Source of the DNA: JANRKF01 sp964518725
Lineage (GTDB): Bacteria; Pseudomonadota; Alphaproteobacteria; Rickettsiales; SXRF01
Direction: 5' to 3'
Assembly (NCBI GenBank): GCA_964518725.1
Contig: CAZFKP010000003.1
Coordinates: 39,257 to 103,256 of the forward strand
DNA length: 64,000 nt
Position 1 is the stretch's first letter. Every line of letters starts with the position of its first letter. Below are positions 1 to 9,223 of the stretch, piece after piece. Below the pieces are notes generated by a model. The model searched no databases. It was not told where the DNA came from and was given only the letters and a program-made list of their open reading frames with translations. The position numbers and the translations under genes were made by a program.

Positions 1-1
1 G

Positions 2-598
2 TTATACATACGGCTGGTATTCCTGACTGCCCGGAAGGAGTTCGATATCCCCGATGCTTCCACGCGCTATATGCGGGGCGATGACAACGCTATTTTTGCT
101 TTCTGGCACGGGCGGATGATGATGATGCCATGCATTTGTCCACCCTCGCGCCAGATGCACGTATTAATCTCGCTGCACCGCGACGGCGTGCTCATTTCCG
201 ATGTGATGCGGGAATTCTCACTTGAAACCATCGCCGGCTCCACCAGCCGCAAAGGCCGCGAAGCGCTGATGAGCATGCTGCGCGTCTTGCGGGCAGGGGA
301 TAATGTGGCGATCACCCCCGATGGCCCCCGTGGACCTCACCAAGTAGCGGCGTCCGGTGTGGCGAGCGCCGCCAAGCTTTCGGGCAAGCCCATCCTGCCG
401 GTTGTTTTTTCGTCACGCCGCCACACGCGCGCCAAGAGCTGGGATCGGTTCATGCTGGCGCTGCCCTTCTCGCGGATAAGATTTTGTGTTGGGGAGCCGA
501 TTGTGGTACACAAAGAACAATCCGACGAAGAGGCGCGGATCGCGATTGAACAAGCCATGAACAGGCTTACGGAACATGCCGATGCTCAACTACTATAA
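2..598 (+). CDS. Lysophospholipid acyltransferase family protein (DUF374), 5' partial
   Basis: The reading frame is open from the window edge, so the N-terminus lies outside; the first internal Met is at position 71. The visible 198 residues contain FWHGRMMMMP, the acyltransferase His motif of DUF374 proteins, then ITPDGPRGP, a conserved glycerolipid acyltransferase motif. Family members resemble LPLAT enzymes and often sit beside Kdo transferase and lpxK, as here. The likely role is acyl transfer to a lipid or lipid A precursor at the inner membrane; the substrate is not known. The end overlaps waaA by 23 nt, which suggests translational coupling. Confidence 0.8.
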   Translation, partial: LYIRLVFLTARKEFDIPDASTRYMRGDDNAIFAFWHGRMMMMPCICPPSRQMHVLISLHRDGVLISDVMREFSLETIAGSTSRKGREALMSMLRVLRAGDNVAITPDGPRGPHQVAASGVASAAKLSGKPILPVVFSSRRHTRAKSWDRFMLALPFSRIRFCVGEPIVVHKEQSDEEARIAIEQAMNRLTEHADAQLL

Positions 599-1838
599 AT
601 TCGCCACCACCCTTCTTGCCCCGCTTGTCCCGCTCTGGCTGCATGTGCGGAAGCTGCGTGGCAAAGAAGATGCCGGACGCATTGGCGAGCGTTTTGGCCG
701 CACAAGTTATGGCCGGCCACCTGGCACGTTGCTGTGGATTCATGCTGCGAGTGTCGGTGAAGCGAATTCGGTGCTCTCACTGATCCAGCAGCTCAAGAAA
801 AAATTCCCGCTGCTGCATATCCTGCTGACGACCGGCACTGTAACATCGGCGGCGCTTATGAAGAAACGGCTGCCCGCCGGTGTTATCCATCACTACGCGC
901 CGGTTGACACTCCGGAAGCTACTGAGCGTTTCATTCGTCACTGGCTGCCTGATGTGGTGTGGTTCGTTGAATCCGAACTATGGCCAAACCTGATTGATGC
1001 CGGCAGGCGCTACTATTGCCTGATGGCGCTTATCAACGCCCGCATGTCGGAGCGAAGTTTCTATTTCTGGAAAAAATATCACCATGCCGCCCACCAGATG
1101 CTTTCGGCGTTTTATCTCTGCTTCGCACAAAGCGAACAGGACGCGGCGCGTTTGCGGGAGCTTGGCGCGTCGCAGGTCATCACCTCCGGCAACCTGAAAT
1201 ACGACGCCCCCACACTGCCATGCAACGAAGGTGCGCTTCTTGCCTTGCGGCAGATGATTGCCGGGAGAACCGTATGGCTTGCCGCCAGCACCCACCCCAG
1301 CGAGGAGCTGATGGCGGCCAGAGCCCACCGCGACCTCGCGCAAATACACCCTTCACTGCTCACCATCATCGTGCCGCGCCACCCGGAACGCGGCGGCGAC
1401 ATCGCGCGTGAATTAGCGGCCTACGGTGCAACAGCGCAGCGCAGCCTGCGCCAACCCGTCACCGAAAATACCGCGTTTTACATCGCCGATACGCTCGGTG
1501 AACTCGGCCTGTTTTACCGGCTGTGCGATGTGGTGTTCATGGGCGGCTCGCTGGTAGCGCATGGCGGCCAAAACCCGCTGGAGCCGGCGCACCTTGCCTG
1601 TGCGATCATCAGCGGTTCACACACCCATAACTTCCAGGAGGTTTACCAGGAGATGCTGGCAGCCAAAGCAGTGAAGCGCGTCGATAACGAAGCACAGCTT
1701 AGCGCCACCACCGGAACGCTGCTGGCAAACCCGGATTTGCGCCATACCATGCAGGCCAGTGCAAAATTATTCGTTGAACAGAAATCCGGAACGGGTCAAA
1801 TGATCCTAGACATGTTCGCACCGGTGCTTGCCCAATGA
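576..1838 (+). CDS. waaA: 3-deoxy-D-manno-octulosonic acid (Kdo) transferase
   Basis: This is a GT-B glycosyltransferase that adds Kdo from CMP-Kdo to lipid IVA on the cytoplasmic face of the inner membrane. The 420-residue length is normal. The N-terminus has a hydrophobic anchor, then RIGERFG with the family's catalytic Glu, then LLWIHAASVGE. The C-terminal half has STHPSEE, IVPRHPERG and FMGGSLVAHGGQNPLEPA, the nucleotide-sugar binding loop. Starts at 576 and 582 are both possible; 582 gives MLNYYKF, the more usual N-terminus. It overlaps the upstream acyltransferase by 23 nt and lpxK by 4 nt, so the four genes look like one lipid A operon. Confidence 0.95.
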   Translation: MPMLNYYKFATTLLAPLVPLWLHVRKLRGKEDAGRIGERFGRTSYGRPPGTLLWIHAASVGEANSVLSLIQQLKKKFPLLHILLTTGTVTSAALMKKRLPAGVIHHYAPVDTPEATERFIRHWLPDVVWFVESELWPNLIDAGRRYYCLMALINARMSERSFYFWKKYHHAAHQMLSAFYLCFAQSEQDAARLRELGASQVITSGNLKYDAPTLPCNEGALLALRQMIAGRTVWLAASTHPSEELMAARAHRDLAQIHPSLLTIIVPRHPERGGDIARELAAYGATAQRSLRQPVTENTAFYIADTLGELGLFYRLCDVVFMGGSLVAHGGQNPLEPAHLACAIISGSHTHNFQEVYQEMLAAKAVKRVDNEAQLSATTGTLLANPDLRHTMQASAKLFVEQKSGTGQMILDMFAPVLAQ

Positions 1839-2803
1839 TGACGCCCCTCTTCTGGAAAACCCGTTCGACACGCGCCAAGATGCTGTTGCCGCTATCGCTT
1901 GTGTATGAAGCATGCTACCTGCTCAAGCGCGCCTTCACCGTGCAGGTAAAATTGCCTGTACCGGTCGTGTGCATCGGCAACGTCACGGCGGGCGGATCCG
2001 GAAAAACGCCGTTGGCGCTGCATATCGGCGCGCTGCTAAAAGAAAAGAATGTCACCGCGTTTTATGTCAGCCGCGGCTATGGAAGCGCAATAACCACACC
2101 GGTGCTGGTGAATGCGGAAAAGCACCGCAGCTACGAGGTGGGCGATGAGCCGCTGCTGCTTGCACAAATATTGCCAACCGTCGTCGGCAAGGACAGGCTA
2201 CAAGCAGCGAACTACGCCATTGCCAATGGCGCGAAGTTGCTGATTTTCGATGACGGGTTCCAGAACAAAAAAATCTTCAAGGATTTTTCGTTCCTGGTGG
2301 TGGACGGCACGGTCGGTTTTGGCAACGGATTCTTGCTACCGGCGGGGCCGCTGCGCGAACGGTTCGTCATGGCGGTAAAGCGCGCGCACTCGGTGATCGT
2401 TATCAACCCGGCGGCAACCTTGCCTTCCGTACCCAAGGATACTCCGCTACTACTTGCCCGCACGCAAGTCGTGGGGCTTGCAGAGCGCTTGCGCGGACAG
2501 AAGGTGGTTGCCTTTTGCGGCATTGCGTTCCCTGAAAAATTCCAGTCCACCCTATCGGCGCTCGGCGCCCGCATCGTTGCGTTCAAATCCTTCGCCGACC
2601 ACGCACATTACCGGCACGAAACGCTTCTGCCACTCGCGCACATTGCCTCCAACGAAAAGGCGTATCTGGTGACGACGCGCAAAGATTTTGTCCGCCTGCC
2701 ACGTGGCTTTAAAGACAAGGTCGTGGTGGTGGATATTGAACTTTCCTTCCGCAATCCGGACATACTTGCAGCACAGATTGATTACATAGCGGGGCTTCGA
2801 TGA
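1835..2803 (+). CDS. lpxK: Tetraacyldisaccharide 4'-kinase
   Basis: LpxK phosphorylates the 4' position of the lipid A disaccharide using ATP at the inner membrane. The 322 residues are full length. The P-loop NVTAGGSGKTPL is near residues 48-59, and the family motif DEPLLLA follows near residue 106. The Walker B-like segment IFDDGFQNKK is also present. The ATG overlaps the waaA stop (ATGA) and the gene overlaps lpxL by 4 nt, which places it in the middle of a lipid A biosynthesis operon. Nothing unusual was seen. Confidence 0.96.
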   Translation: MMTPLFWKTRSTRAKMLLPLSLVYEACYLLKRAFTVQVKLPVPVVCIGNVTAGGSGKTPLALHIGALLKEKNVTAFYVSRGYGSAITTPVLVNAEKHRSYEVGDEPLLLAQILPTVVGKDRLQAANYAIANGAKLLIFDDGFQNKKIFKDFSFLVVDGTVGFGNGFLLPAGPLRERFVMAVKRAHSVIVINPAATLPSVPKDTPLLLARTQVVGLAERLRGQKVVAFCGIAFPEKFQSTLSALGARIVAFKSFADHAHYRHETLLPLAHIASNEKAYLVTTRKDFVRLPRGFKDKVVVVDIELSFRNPDILAAQIDYIAGLR

Positions 2804-3651
2804 AGACGCTCCAATACCGGATCGAAGCATGGTTGCTGGCAGCACTGTTCGGCCTGTTTCGAATACTGCCACTCGATATTGCATCAACCATCGGCGGGGC
2901 GTTGGGGCAAATGATTGGCCCATTTTTCTCGGCGCATGGAACCGCTAAAAAAAACCTGCGGATGGTATTCCCCGACTGGACGGAACGCGCCATCCAAACC
3001 ACCACCATGCGGATGTGGGAACATCTGGGGCGCGTCGGGGCAGAGTACCCATCGCTGCCATCACGGCTGCCGTCGCGGCTTACCGTTACCGGCGCAGAGC
3101 ATTTGCCCAAGCCCGGCCAGGCAGCGTTCTTTTTCTCCGGCCATCTCGGCAACTGGGAGCTGCTCTGCCCAATCGCACACAGACGCGATGTCGACCTCTC
3201 CGTCGTCTACCGCAAAACCAACAATCCGTATGTTGACGGGATGATCGCAGAGCTGCGGAAGGTGCATACAAACGAGCTGATCGCCAAGGGGGCGCGGGGC
3301 GGGGTGAAGATACTTGGCTCGCTCAAGCGCGGCGGGGCGGTGGCACTGCTGGTCGACCAGAAAACCAACAACGGCATTCCGGTACCGTTTTTCGGGCGCG
3401 ACGCCATGACCTCGCCCGCCATTGCAGAAATCGCGCTTAAATACGATATACCAATCATTCCGGCACGGGTCATCCGCACCCAAGGCGCACATTTCCACAG
3501 CATTATCTATCCACCGCTGGGGGTGGAAAAAACCGGCGACCATAAGCGGGATGTGCTTGCGACCATGACGGCGATTAATGCGATGCTGGAATCGTGGATC
3601 CGCGAAACTCCGGAACAATGGTTCTGGGTGCATCGGCGCTGGCCGAAATAA
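2800..3651 (+). CDS. lpxL: Lipid A biosynthesis (KDO) acyltransferase, LpxL/HtrB type
   Basis: This is a late acyltransferase that transfers a secondary acyl chain to Kdo2-lipid IVA. The protein has 283 residues with an N-terminal hydrophobic stretch. FSGHLGNWE carries the HX4E catalytic motif, and LLVDQKTNNGIPVPFFG is the second conserved block of the family. LpxL and LpxM paralogs cannot be told apart here, so the symbol denotes the family. It is the last gene of the waaA-lpxK operon. Its stop codon directly abuts the stop of the convergent xseA gene, with no intergenic base. Confidence 0.9.
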   Translation: MKTLQYRIEAWLLAALFGLFRILPLDIASTIGGALGQMIGPFFSAHGTAKKNLRMVFPDWTERAIQTTTMRMWEHLGRVGAEYPSLPSRLPSRLTVTGAEHLPKPGQAAFFFSGHLGNWELLCPIAHRRDVDLSVVYRKTNNPYVDGMIAELRKVHTNELIAKGARGGVKILGSLKRGGAVALLVDQKTNNGIPVPFFGRDAMTSPAIAEIALKYDIPIIPARVIRTQGAHFHSIIYPPLGVEKTGDHKRDVLATMTAINAMLESWIRETPEQWFWVHRRWPK

Positions 3652-5010
3652 TCAGCCGCCTGGCCTGACGGTGATCGTGCCGTCGGCAAATTGTAATTGC
3701 AGCTCTTTGTGTTTTTCTGCTGACGCCAAAGTCGTTGCAAGCCTCCCGGTACGATCGCGCACCAGCACAAATCCACGCTCCAGAATGCGCTGCACATTCA
3801 TCTGTTCGAGAACGCCCGCCAGTGCGGCAATCTTTTCCTCTGCACGCTGCAGGCGGCGCACCATGCCGGCATGCAGCCGCGGCACATAATCTTCCAGCCG
3901 GGCAGCATGCTGCTCAATTTCGCGCAAGATCGGCTGAGCGGAAAGGCCGCGCACCGCCAATTGCCATTGCTGGGATTTGCGCTCGATAAATACCGGCAGC
4001 GCCTGCTGCAAACGCCCCGTAATATCGTCCAGCCGCTGGGTCGCAAACTGCAATAGCTGCTGCGGTTTCGGAAGGCCGCGCGCCAACCCCAACAGGCGCT
4101 CGCCACGTTCCTGTAATTGCCGGGTCATGCCGGAATGCAGGCGCGCTTCCATCTGGGCGATGGCAAGGCGAAGCTCTGCCAGCACCGGCACCGCCATTTC
4201 CGCCGCCGCCGTTGGGGTCGGTGCCCGCACATCTGATGCATAATCAATCAGCGTCGTGTCGGTTTCATGTCCGACAGCAGAAATCAATGGGATTGCCGAT
4301 GCGGCGGCGGCACGCACCACAATTTCTTCATTGAACGCCCATAAATCTTCGAGGCTTCCCCCGCCGCGCGCAACAATAAGCAGGTCAGGAATTGGGCATC
4401 GGGCATTGGGCGCCAGGGAATTGAAGCCGTTTATTGCAGCGACGATTTGTTCGGCAGCTCCCTCCCCCTGAACCGCCACCGGCCAGACAATGACATGGCA
4501 AGGGAAGCGATCGGAGATGCGATGCAATATATCCCGAATCACCGCACCAGTCGGTGAAGTAATCACCCCGACCACCTGCGGCATATAGGGCAATTTCTTT
4601 TTGCGGGCGGCGGCAAACAAACCCTCCGCTTCCAGCATGGCGCGGCGCTTTTCAAGCAGCGCCATCAGCGCACCGGCACCCGCCGGTTCCATGAAATCCA
4701 CGACAATCTGGTAGGAGGATTTCCCCGGATAAGTGGTAAGTTTGCCGCTGGCAACGATTTCCAACCCGTCTTCAGGCGCAAGCGGCAGCTTGGATAACGT
4801 CCCCCGCCACATCACCGCATCGATGACTGCCCCGTCATCTTTCAGGCGGAAATAAGCGTGGCCGGAGCTTGCAAGCTTATACCCGGTGATTTCCCCGCGC
4901 AGCTTTACAGCTCCAAAGCGGTCTTCCACCATGCGCTTAATGGCGTACGACACCTCGCTAACGCTGTAGATGATCTCGTTATGGTTGAAGTCGGGGGCGC
5001 TTTCTGTCAT
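3652..5010 (-). CDS. xseA: Exodeoxyribonuclease VII large subunit
   Basis: XseA is the large subunit of exonuclease VII, which degrades single-stranded DNA with the small subunit XseB. The N-terminal OB-fold region is visible (YSVSEVSYAIKRMVEDRFG, then VRGEIT-like LRGEITGYK). The catalytic core follows with ITSPTGAVIRDI, IVARGGGSLEDLWAFNEE and SAVGHETDTTLIDYASD. A coiled-coil-rich C-terminus follows. The length of 452 residues is typical. xseB is not in the window. The gene is divergent from purD with 33 nt between start codons, so the two promoters must be very compact. Confidence 0.96.
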   Translation of the reverse strand: MTESAPDFNHNEIIYSVSEVSYAIKRMVEDRFGAVKLRGEITGYKLASSGHAYFRLKDDGAVIDAVMWRGTLSKLPLAPEDGLEIVASGKLTTYPGKSSYQIVVDFMEPAGAGALMALLEKRRAMLEAEGLFAAARKKKLPYMPQVVGVITSPTGAVIRDILHRISDRFPCHVIVWPVAVQGEGAAEQIVAAINGFNSLAPNARCPIPDLLIVARGGGSLEDLWAFNEEIVVRAAAASAIPLISAVGHETDTTLIDYASDVRAPTPTAAAEMAVPVLAELRLAIAQMEARLHSGMTRQLQERGERLLGLARGLPKPQQLLQFATQRLDDITGRLQQALPVFIERKSQQWQLAVRGLSAQPILREIEQHAARLEDYVPRLHAGMVRRLQRAEEKIAALAGVLEQMNVQRILERGFVLVRDRTGRLATTLASAEKHKELQLQFADGTITVRPGG

Positions 5011-5043
5011 AGGAAACCATTAGCACATTCAGGGGAAAGTCGA

Positions 5044-6306
5044 ATGAAAAAAGTTCTGGTGATCGGCAGCGGCGGGCGCGAACATGCGCTGTGCTGGCGC
5101 CTGAAACAATCGCCGCAGGTGGACGACGTTTATTGTTCGCCGGGCAATGGCGGCATCGCGCAAGATGTTGCGTGCGTAACACTTTCCGGGCACGATGCCA
5201 TCATTGCATTCTGTAAAAATACCGCGATTGACCTGGTGGTGATCGGTGCCGAGCAGCCGCTGGTCGATGGGCTTGCCGATGACCTGGAGGAAGCCGGGAT
5301 TGTCGTGTTCGGCCCCTCGCAACACGCCGCGCAGCTTGAGGCTTCAAAAGGCTTCATGAAAAACCTTTGCCAGAAATATAACATCCCGACAGCCGCTTAC
5401 GGGTTTTTTGAGAATGCGGCGACGGCAAAGCAATTCCTGAGTGGAAAATCCTATCCCATCGTCGTGAAAGCGGACGGGCTTGCCGCCGGCAAAGGCGTGG
5501 TGATCGCCGAGACAGAAAAAGAAGCCATGAATGCTGTTGACGCCATGTTTTCCGGGAAAATCTCCGGCGGTGAACGCGTGGTGATCGAAGAATTCCTGGA
5601 CGGCGAAGAGGTGAGTTTCTTTGCGCTTTCGGATGGCGAGACCGCCATCGAGTTCGGATTCGCACAGGATCACAAGCGCGCCTATGACGGTGACAAAGGC
5701 CCCAATACCGGCGGCATGGGAACCTATAGTCCGCCGCCAATCATGGCCAATGCCATCCGCGCCGAGGTGATGGAAAAAATTATATTGCCAACCGTCTCCG
5801 CTATGAAACAAGAGGGTGCGGATTTTCGCGGCGTGCTGTTCGCCGGTTTGATGCTTACCGGCAGCGGCGTGAAGCTGCTTGAGTATAACGTCCGGTTCGG
5901 CGATCCGGAAACCCAGAGCCTGATGATGCGCTTTGAAGGCGACCTGTACCAGACACTTCATGCCTGTGCGACCGGGAAGTTATCGCAAGCGGACATACGC
6001 TTCAGTCGTGACGCAGCATGCTGCGTGGTCATGGCGACACAAGGCTATCCCGGATATTATGAAAAGGGCTCGGAGATCGGCGGGCTGGGAAAAGCGGGCG
6101 CACTGCCAAATGTCAAAGTTTTCCATGCCGGGACGGCGGTAAAAGACGGAAAAATTGTGGCAAACGGCGGCCGCGTGCTCGGCGTGACGGCTCTTGGAGC
6201 CACCATCCAGGAAGCGCAGTCACGCGCTTACCAAGCCGTCGATATGATCGACTGGCCGGAAGGATTCTGCCGCCGCGATATCGGGTTCAGGGCGCTGCGT
6301 GTTTAG
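5044..6306 (+). CDS. purD: Phosphoribosylamine--glycine ligase
   Basis: PurD is the ATP-grasp enzyme that joins phosphoribosylamine and glycine in purine synthesis. The start at 5044 is chosen because MKKVLVIGSGGREHALCW is the family N-terminus and a good ribosome site (AGGGGAAA) lies just upstream; a longer upstream reading would run through the divergent xseA start. Family motifs include KADGLAAGKGV, GPNTGGMGTYSP and NVRFGDPETQ. The 420-residue length is normal. The 3' end overlaps the convergent glycosyltransferase gene by 20 nt. Confidence 0.97.
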   Translation: MKKVLVIGSGGREHALCWRLKQSPQVDDVYCSPGNGGIAQDVACVTLSGHDAIIAFCKNTAIDLVVIGAEQPLVDGLADDLEEAGIVVFGPSQHAAQLEASKGFMKNLCQKYNIPTAAYGFFENAATAKQFLSGKSYPIVVKADGLAAGKGVVIAETEKEAMNAVDAMFSGKISGGERVVIEEFLDGEEVSFFALSDGETAIEFGFAQDHKRAYDGDKGPNTGGMGTYSPPPIMANAIRAEVMEKIILPTVSAMKQEGADFRGVLFAGLMLTGSGVKLLEYNVRFGDPETQSLMMRFEGDLYQTLHACATGKLSQADIRFSRDAACCVVMATQGYPGYYEKGSEIGGLGKAGALPNVKVFHAGTAVKDGKIVANGGRVLGVTALGATIQEAQSRAYQAVDMIDWPEGFCRRDIGFRALRV

Positions 6307-7876
6307 CCGCCTTCATTTTTTCTACGTAGCGGTCGCGGTAGATGTCATAATCACCACGGTTGAAGCGGAATATTTCTTTGATGCGCTCCATGCTCCATAA
6401 TTCACCGGAAATAATCAACCGCAGCTTGGAGTAATAGGCGGCGAGATCGGAATCCATCTGGCTCATGTCACCGGTTTTCAGGAAATGCAAATAGCCTTCG
6501 GGAATATCGCGCGGCAGAATCCCGATGGTTCCCAGGCGGGTGATATTGCACGGAAGCCGGGCGAGCAGCGGATCGCCAATCGCGATATAATCGACGATTT
6601 TTATTTCCGGTTTCATGGCATACGCCCACCTGCCAATCGATCCGGCAACCGTTGGGCTCCGGTACCAGCTGTTCACGCGCGGTGCCGGGGGTTCGGTCGT
6701 GCCGCTCAGATAGTCGGCCAAATAGATTTTCTCTTCGTCCTTTGGCATGTTGATGCCGATGAAACACTCGCCGCACTGCTTGCGTATCTCATCCGGATCC
6801 GGGTGACACAGCTTGAGCGCAACCAGTACCAACGCAAGACCGGCAAGCGTGCGGCAGCGGATCGGGCGGTCGGCCAGCCCGAGCATCATCCAGAGGGATG
6901 CGTAGACCGGCAAAGATAACAGCCTTCCACCAAGGTACGTGCCTCCGATATAAGCTACATATATCGTGTAACCGAGAATGCCAGCCGCAAGACAGGCAAA
7001 GATCGCGAACCGATCCCTGTCTTCTGCGCGTGATCCTTTTTTATAAAACCACACAAGCACCGGGATGGAAGCAACGACAAGAAAAAGGCTCAGCGCTGAA
7101 ATAAAATCCACCACCACAATGTTACGCAAATAACCAATTCCCAAACGCAGATATTCGGAATCGCTGATGTCAGTATTAAGTTTGGCGTATTTCGAATTTG
7201 CAAACAGCGCGCCATAATAGAACAGGCTGAACAACTCCCACAGCACGATCGGAAGCGCGCCAATACAGGCCTGCCACCAGCGAATGACACGAAACCGGGT
7301 GCAGAGCAAATAGGCGCCGATCGGCGCATAAAGGATCAGTGCGTCGAACCGGTTGACCATGCTGAGTGACACAGAACATGTCAGCAAGAACCAAAAATAG
7401 CGCGGCTGTGCGCGCAGCAGCACCCAGCCGAACCATGCAAACAAAAGGTGCTGCAGGCTGTTCTCAAACCCCGAAGTGGAGTATTTAACAAAGGCATCCG
7501 AAAGCGCGAGCGGCAAGATAAACAGGCCAGCGACAGCGAGCACAGGGCGCCGGAACGTGTAGAGCGGAATCACCACCGCGCCGAAAGCACACAGCAGCGA
7601 AAGCAGCAAGGTGATGACATAAATATTCTGCCACACAAAATAAAAAGGAATGTGCACCAGCATCCACAAGGGCGAGGTGGACGGCTGTACACGCTCGTCA
7701 ACACTCCAGCGCAACCCATCACCATGGATGAAATTATCGACAATACGGTAGGTGATGTAGGGGTCTTCCATCACCGAGGCATTGATCAGTATCAGGGCAA
7801 AGAGCCCCACGAACGCAAGGCTCAGAAACTGCAAACGTGACAGCGTAATTGTTAACCCATCTGCCTGCTCACTCAC
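6287..7876 (-). CDS. GT-C type membrane glycosyltransferase (AftB/ArnT-like fold), substrate unknown
   Basis: This protein of about 529 residues has many hydrophobic segments in the first 350 residues and a soluble C-terminal region. An acidic first-loop motif (EDPYITYR, residues near 40) is followed by ERVQPSTSPLW; this pattern recalls mycobacterial arabinofuranosyltransferase AftB-like proteins and other polyprenyl-phosphate-sugar dependent GT-C enzymes. It probably transfers a sugar in the periplasm. A GTG at 7876 is preferred because AAGGGG lies 7-12 nt upstream; a TTG at 7894 is possible. It overlaps yciB by 8 nt, so both are probably co-transcribed. The specific substrate cannot be read from the sequence. 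Confidence 0.65.
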   Translation of the reverse strand: MSEQADGLTITLSRLQFLSLAFVGLFALILINASVMEDPYITYRIVDNFIHGDGLRWSVDERVQPSTSPLWMLVHIPFYFVWQNIYVITLLLSLLCAFGAVVIPLYTFRRPVLAVAGLFILPLALSDAFVKYSTSGFENSLQHLLFAWFGWVLLRAQPRYFWFLLTCSVSLSMVNRFDALILYAPIGAYLLCTRFRVIRWWQACIGALPIVLWELFSLFYYGALFANSKYAKLNTDISDSEYLRLGIGYLRNIVVVDFISALSLFLVVASIPVLVWFYKKGSRAEDRDRFAIFACLAAGILGYTIYVAYIGGTYLGGRLLSLPVYASLWMMLGLADRPIRCRTLAGLALVLVALKLCHPDPDEIRKQCGECFIGINMPKDEEKIYLADYLSGTTEPPAPRVNSWYRSPTVAGSIGRWAYAMKPEIKIVDYIAIGDPLLARLPCNITRLGTIGILPRDIPEGYLHFLKTGDMSQMDSDLAAYYSKLRLIISGELWSMERIKEIFRFNRGDYDIYRDRYVEKMKAAKHAAP

Positions 7877-8423
7877 TGCTGGACACCCCTTCAATCAAAT
7901 ATTTTTTTATCAACGGAAACTGGCTGAACATAAAAAGCATGGTAAGCGTAAACATGCCGAACACTTTAAAATTTACCCAGAAATCGGTAGGGAAATTCCG
8001 CCATATCACCTCGTTCAATCCCGCCAGGAAGATAAAAAATAATCCCCAGCGCCGCGTCAGGATCGACCAGCCATCGTCCTGCATTTGCACCGCGCTTTGC
8101 AGCACATATTTGAGCATCGGCCGCTTAAAATACAAGCCACCAAGCAGGATGGCCGCGAACAGCAAATTGACCAGCGTCGGCTTGACTTTAATAAACGTCT
8201 CATCGTTGAGCCACAAGGTCAGCCCCCCGAAGAACGCCACGGCAATGCCAGAGACAAGCGGCATTGGCGAGAGCTTCTTCTCCACCTTATATGTGACAGC
8301 AAGCGAGAGGATAGTCACGACAATCAATGTGGCGGTAGCCGCCATTAGCCCGGCGAAGCGATAGGCGAGAAAAAAGACCAGCAACGGCCCCATATCCAGG
8401 GCAAAACGCAGGTTGGGATTCAT
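7869..8423 (-). CDS. yciB: YciB/IspZ-type inner membrane septation protein
   Basis: This is a 184-residue polytopic membrane protein of the YciB (septation protein A) family, linked to envelope integrity and cell division. The family pattern is visible: MGPLLVFFLAYR at the N-terminus, KKLSPMPLVSG and FGGLTLWLNDE in the middle, then RRWGLFFIFLAGLNEVIWR and the FWVNFKVFG segment near the end. It lies upstream of the GT-C gene on the same strand and is divergent from phoB, with a 77-nt gap that must hold both promoters. Confidence 0.93.
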   Translation of the reverse strand: MNPNLRFALDMGPLLVFFLAYRFAGLMAATATLIVVTILSLAVTYKVEKKLSPMPLVSGIAVAFFGGLTLWLNDETFIKVKPTLVNLLFAAILLGGLYFKRPMLKYVLQSAVQMQDDGWSILTRRWGLFFIFLAGLNEVIWRNFPTDFWVNFKVFGMFTLTMLFMFSQFPLIKKYLIEGVSSSE

Positions 8424-8500
8424 GATTTAGACCTCTTGCACAATTCTGGCGCCATGCTAGTGTAATGAACCGTAAACGTAAATCAAATTAGGGTTCCCGC

Positions 8501-9223
8501 TTGGAAACGTCTGTTCTGATTGTTGAAGATGAAGTCGCGATTGTGACGTTGTTGCGCTATAACCTTGAGCGCGAGGGCTTCCGTGTCTATTCCACCGGCG
8601 ACGGCGAAGAAGCCGTGACCATGGTGAAAGAATACAAGCCGGACGTGATTGTGCTCGACTGGATGCTGCCCAGCATGTCGGGCATCGACATCTGCAAGCA
8701 GCTCCGCTGGTCAACCGACACGAAAGGTATCCCCATCATCATGCTGTCGGCACGCGGCGAGGAATCCGACCGCATTCGCGGCCTGGATGCCGGGGCGGAC
8801 GATTATATCGTGAAACCGTTTTCCCCTGCCGAGCTGGTCGCCCGCATCCGCGCTATTTTCCGGCGGTTCCGTCCGGCGCTCTCGGAGAAACTGATGAGCT
8901 TCGCCGACATTAAGATGGATGTCACCGGCCATAAGGTGACCCGCGGCACGACGGAGATTCACCTGAGTCCAACAGAGTTCTCGCTGCTGCGTTATTTCAT
9001 GGAGCATCCGGGCAGAGTGTTCTCCCGCGAGCAATTGCTCGACGCAGTGTGGGGGCACGATATTTATGTGGAACTGCGGACAGTGGATGTGCATGTGCGC
9101 CGCCTGCGTAAGGGGCTCGACTATGACGGCAAGCAGCCCGACCTCATCCGCACCGTGCGCTCTGCCGGCTATGCGCTGGAAGAAGTGCCGGTGGATGAAA
9201 AAGATGCCAGCGACGCCGGGTAG
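8501..9223 (+). CDS. phoB: PhoB-type phosphate regulon response regulator
   Basis: This is a 240-residue response regulator of the OmpR/PhoB class. The receiver domain has an acidic pocket (VEDE), the phospho-acceptor Asp53 in VLDWMLPSMSG and Lys105 in YIVKPFS. A winged-helix DNA-binding domain follows, with LSPTEFSLLRYFMEHPGRVFSR and VDVHVRRLRKGL. TTG at 8501 is the only plausible start: the upstream ATG at 8465 reaches a stop codon at once, and TTAGGG sits about 9 nt ahead. No phoR, phoU or pst gene is nearby, so the phosphate assignment rests on protein similarity only. Confidence 0.85.
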   Translation: METSVLIVEDEVAIVTLLRYNLEREGFRVYSTGDGEEAVTMVKEYKPDVIVLDWMLPSMSGIDICKQLRWSTDTKGIPIIMLSARGEESDRIRGLDAGADDYIVKPFSPAELVARIRAIFRRFRPALSEKLMSFADIKMDVTGHKVTRGTTEIHLSPTEFSLLRYFMEHPGRVFSREQLLDAVWGHDIYVELRTVDVHVRRLRKGLDYDGKQPDLIRTVRSAGYALEEVPVDEKDASDAG

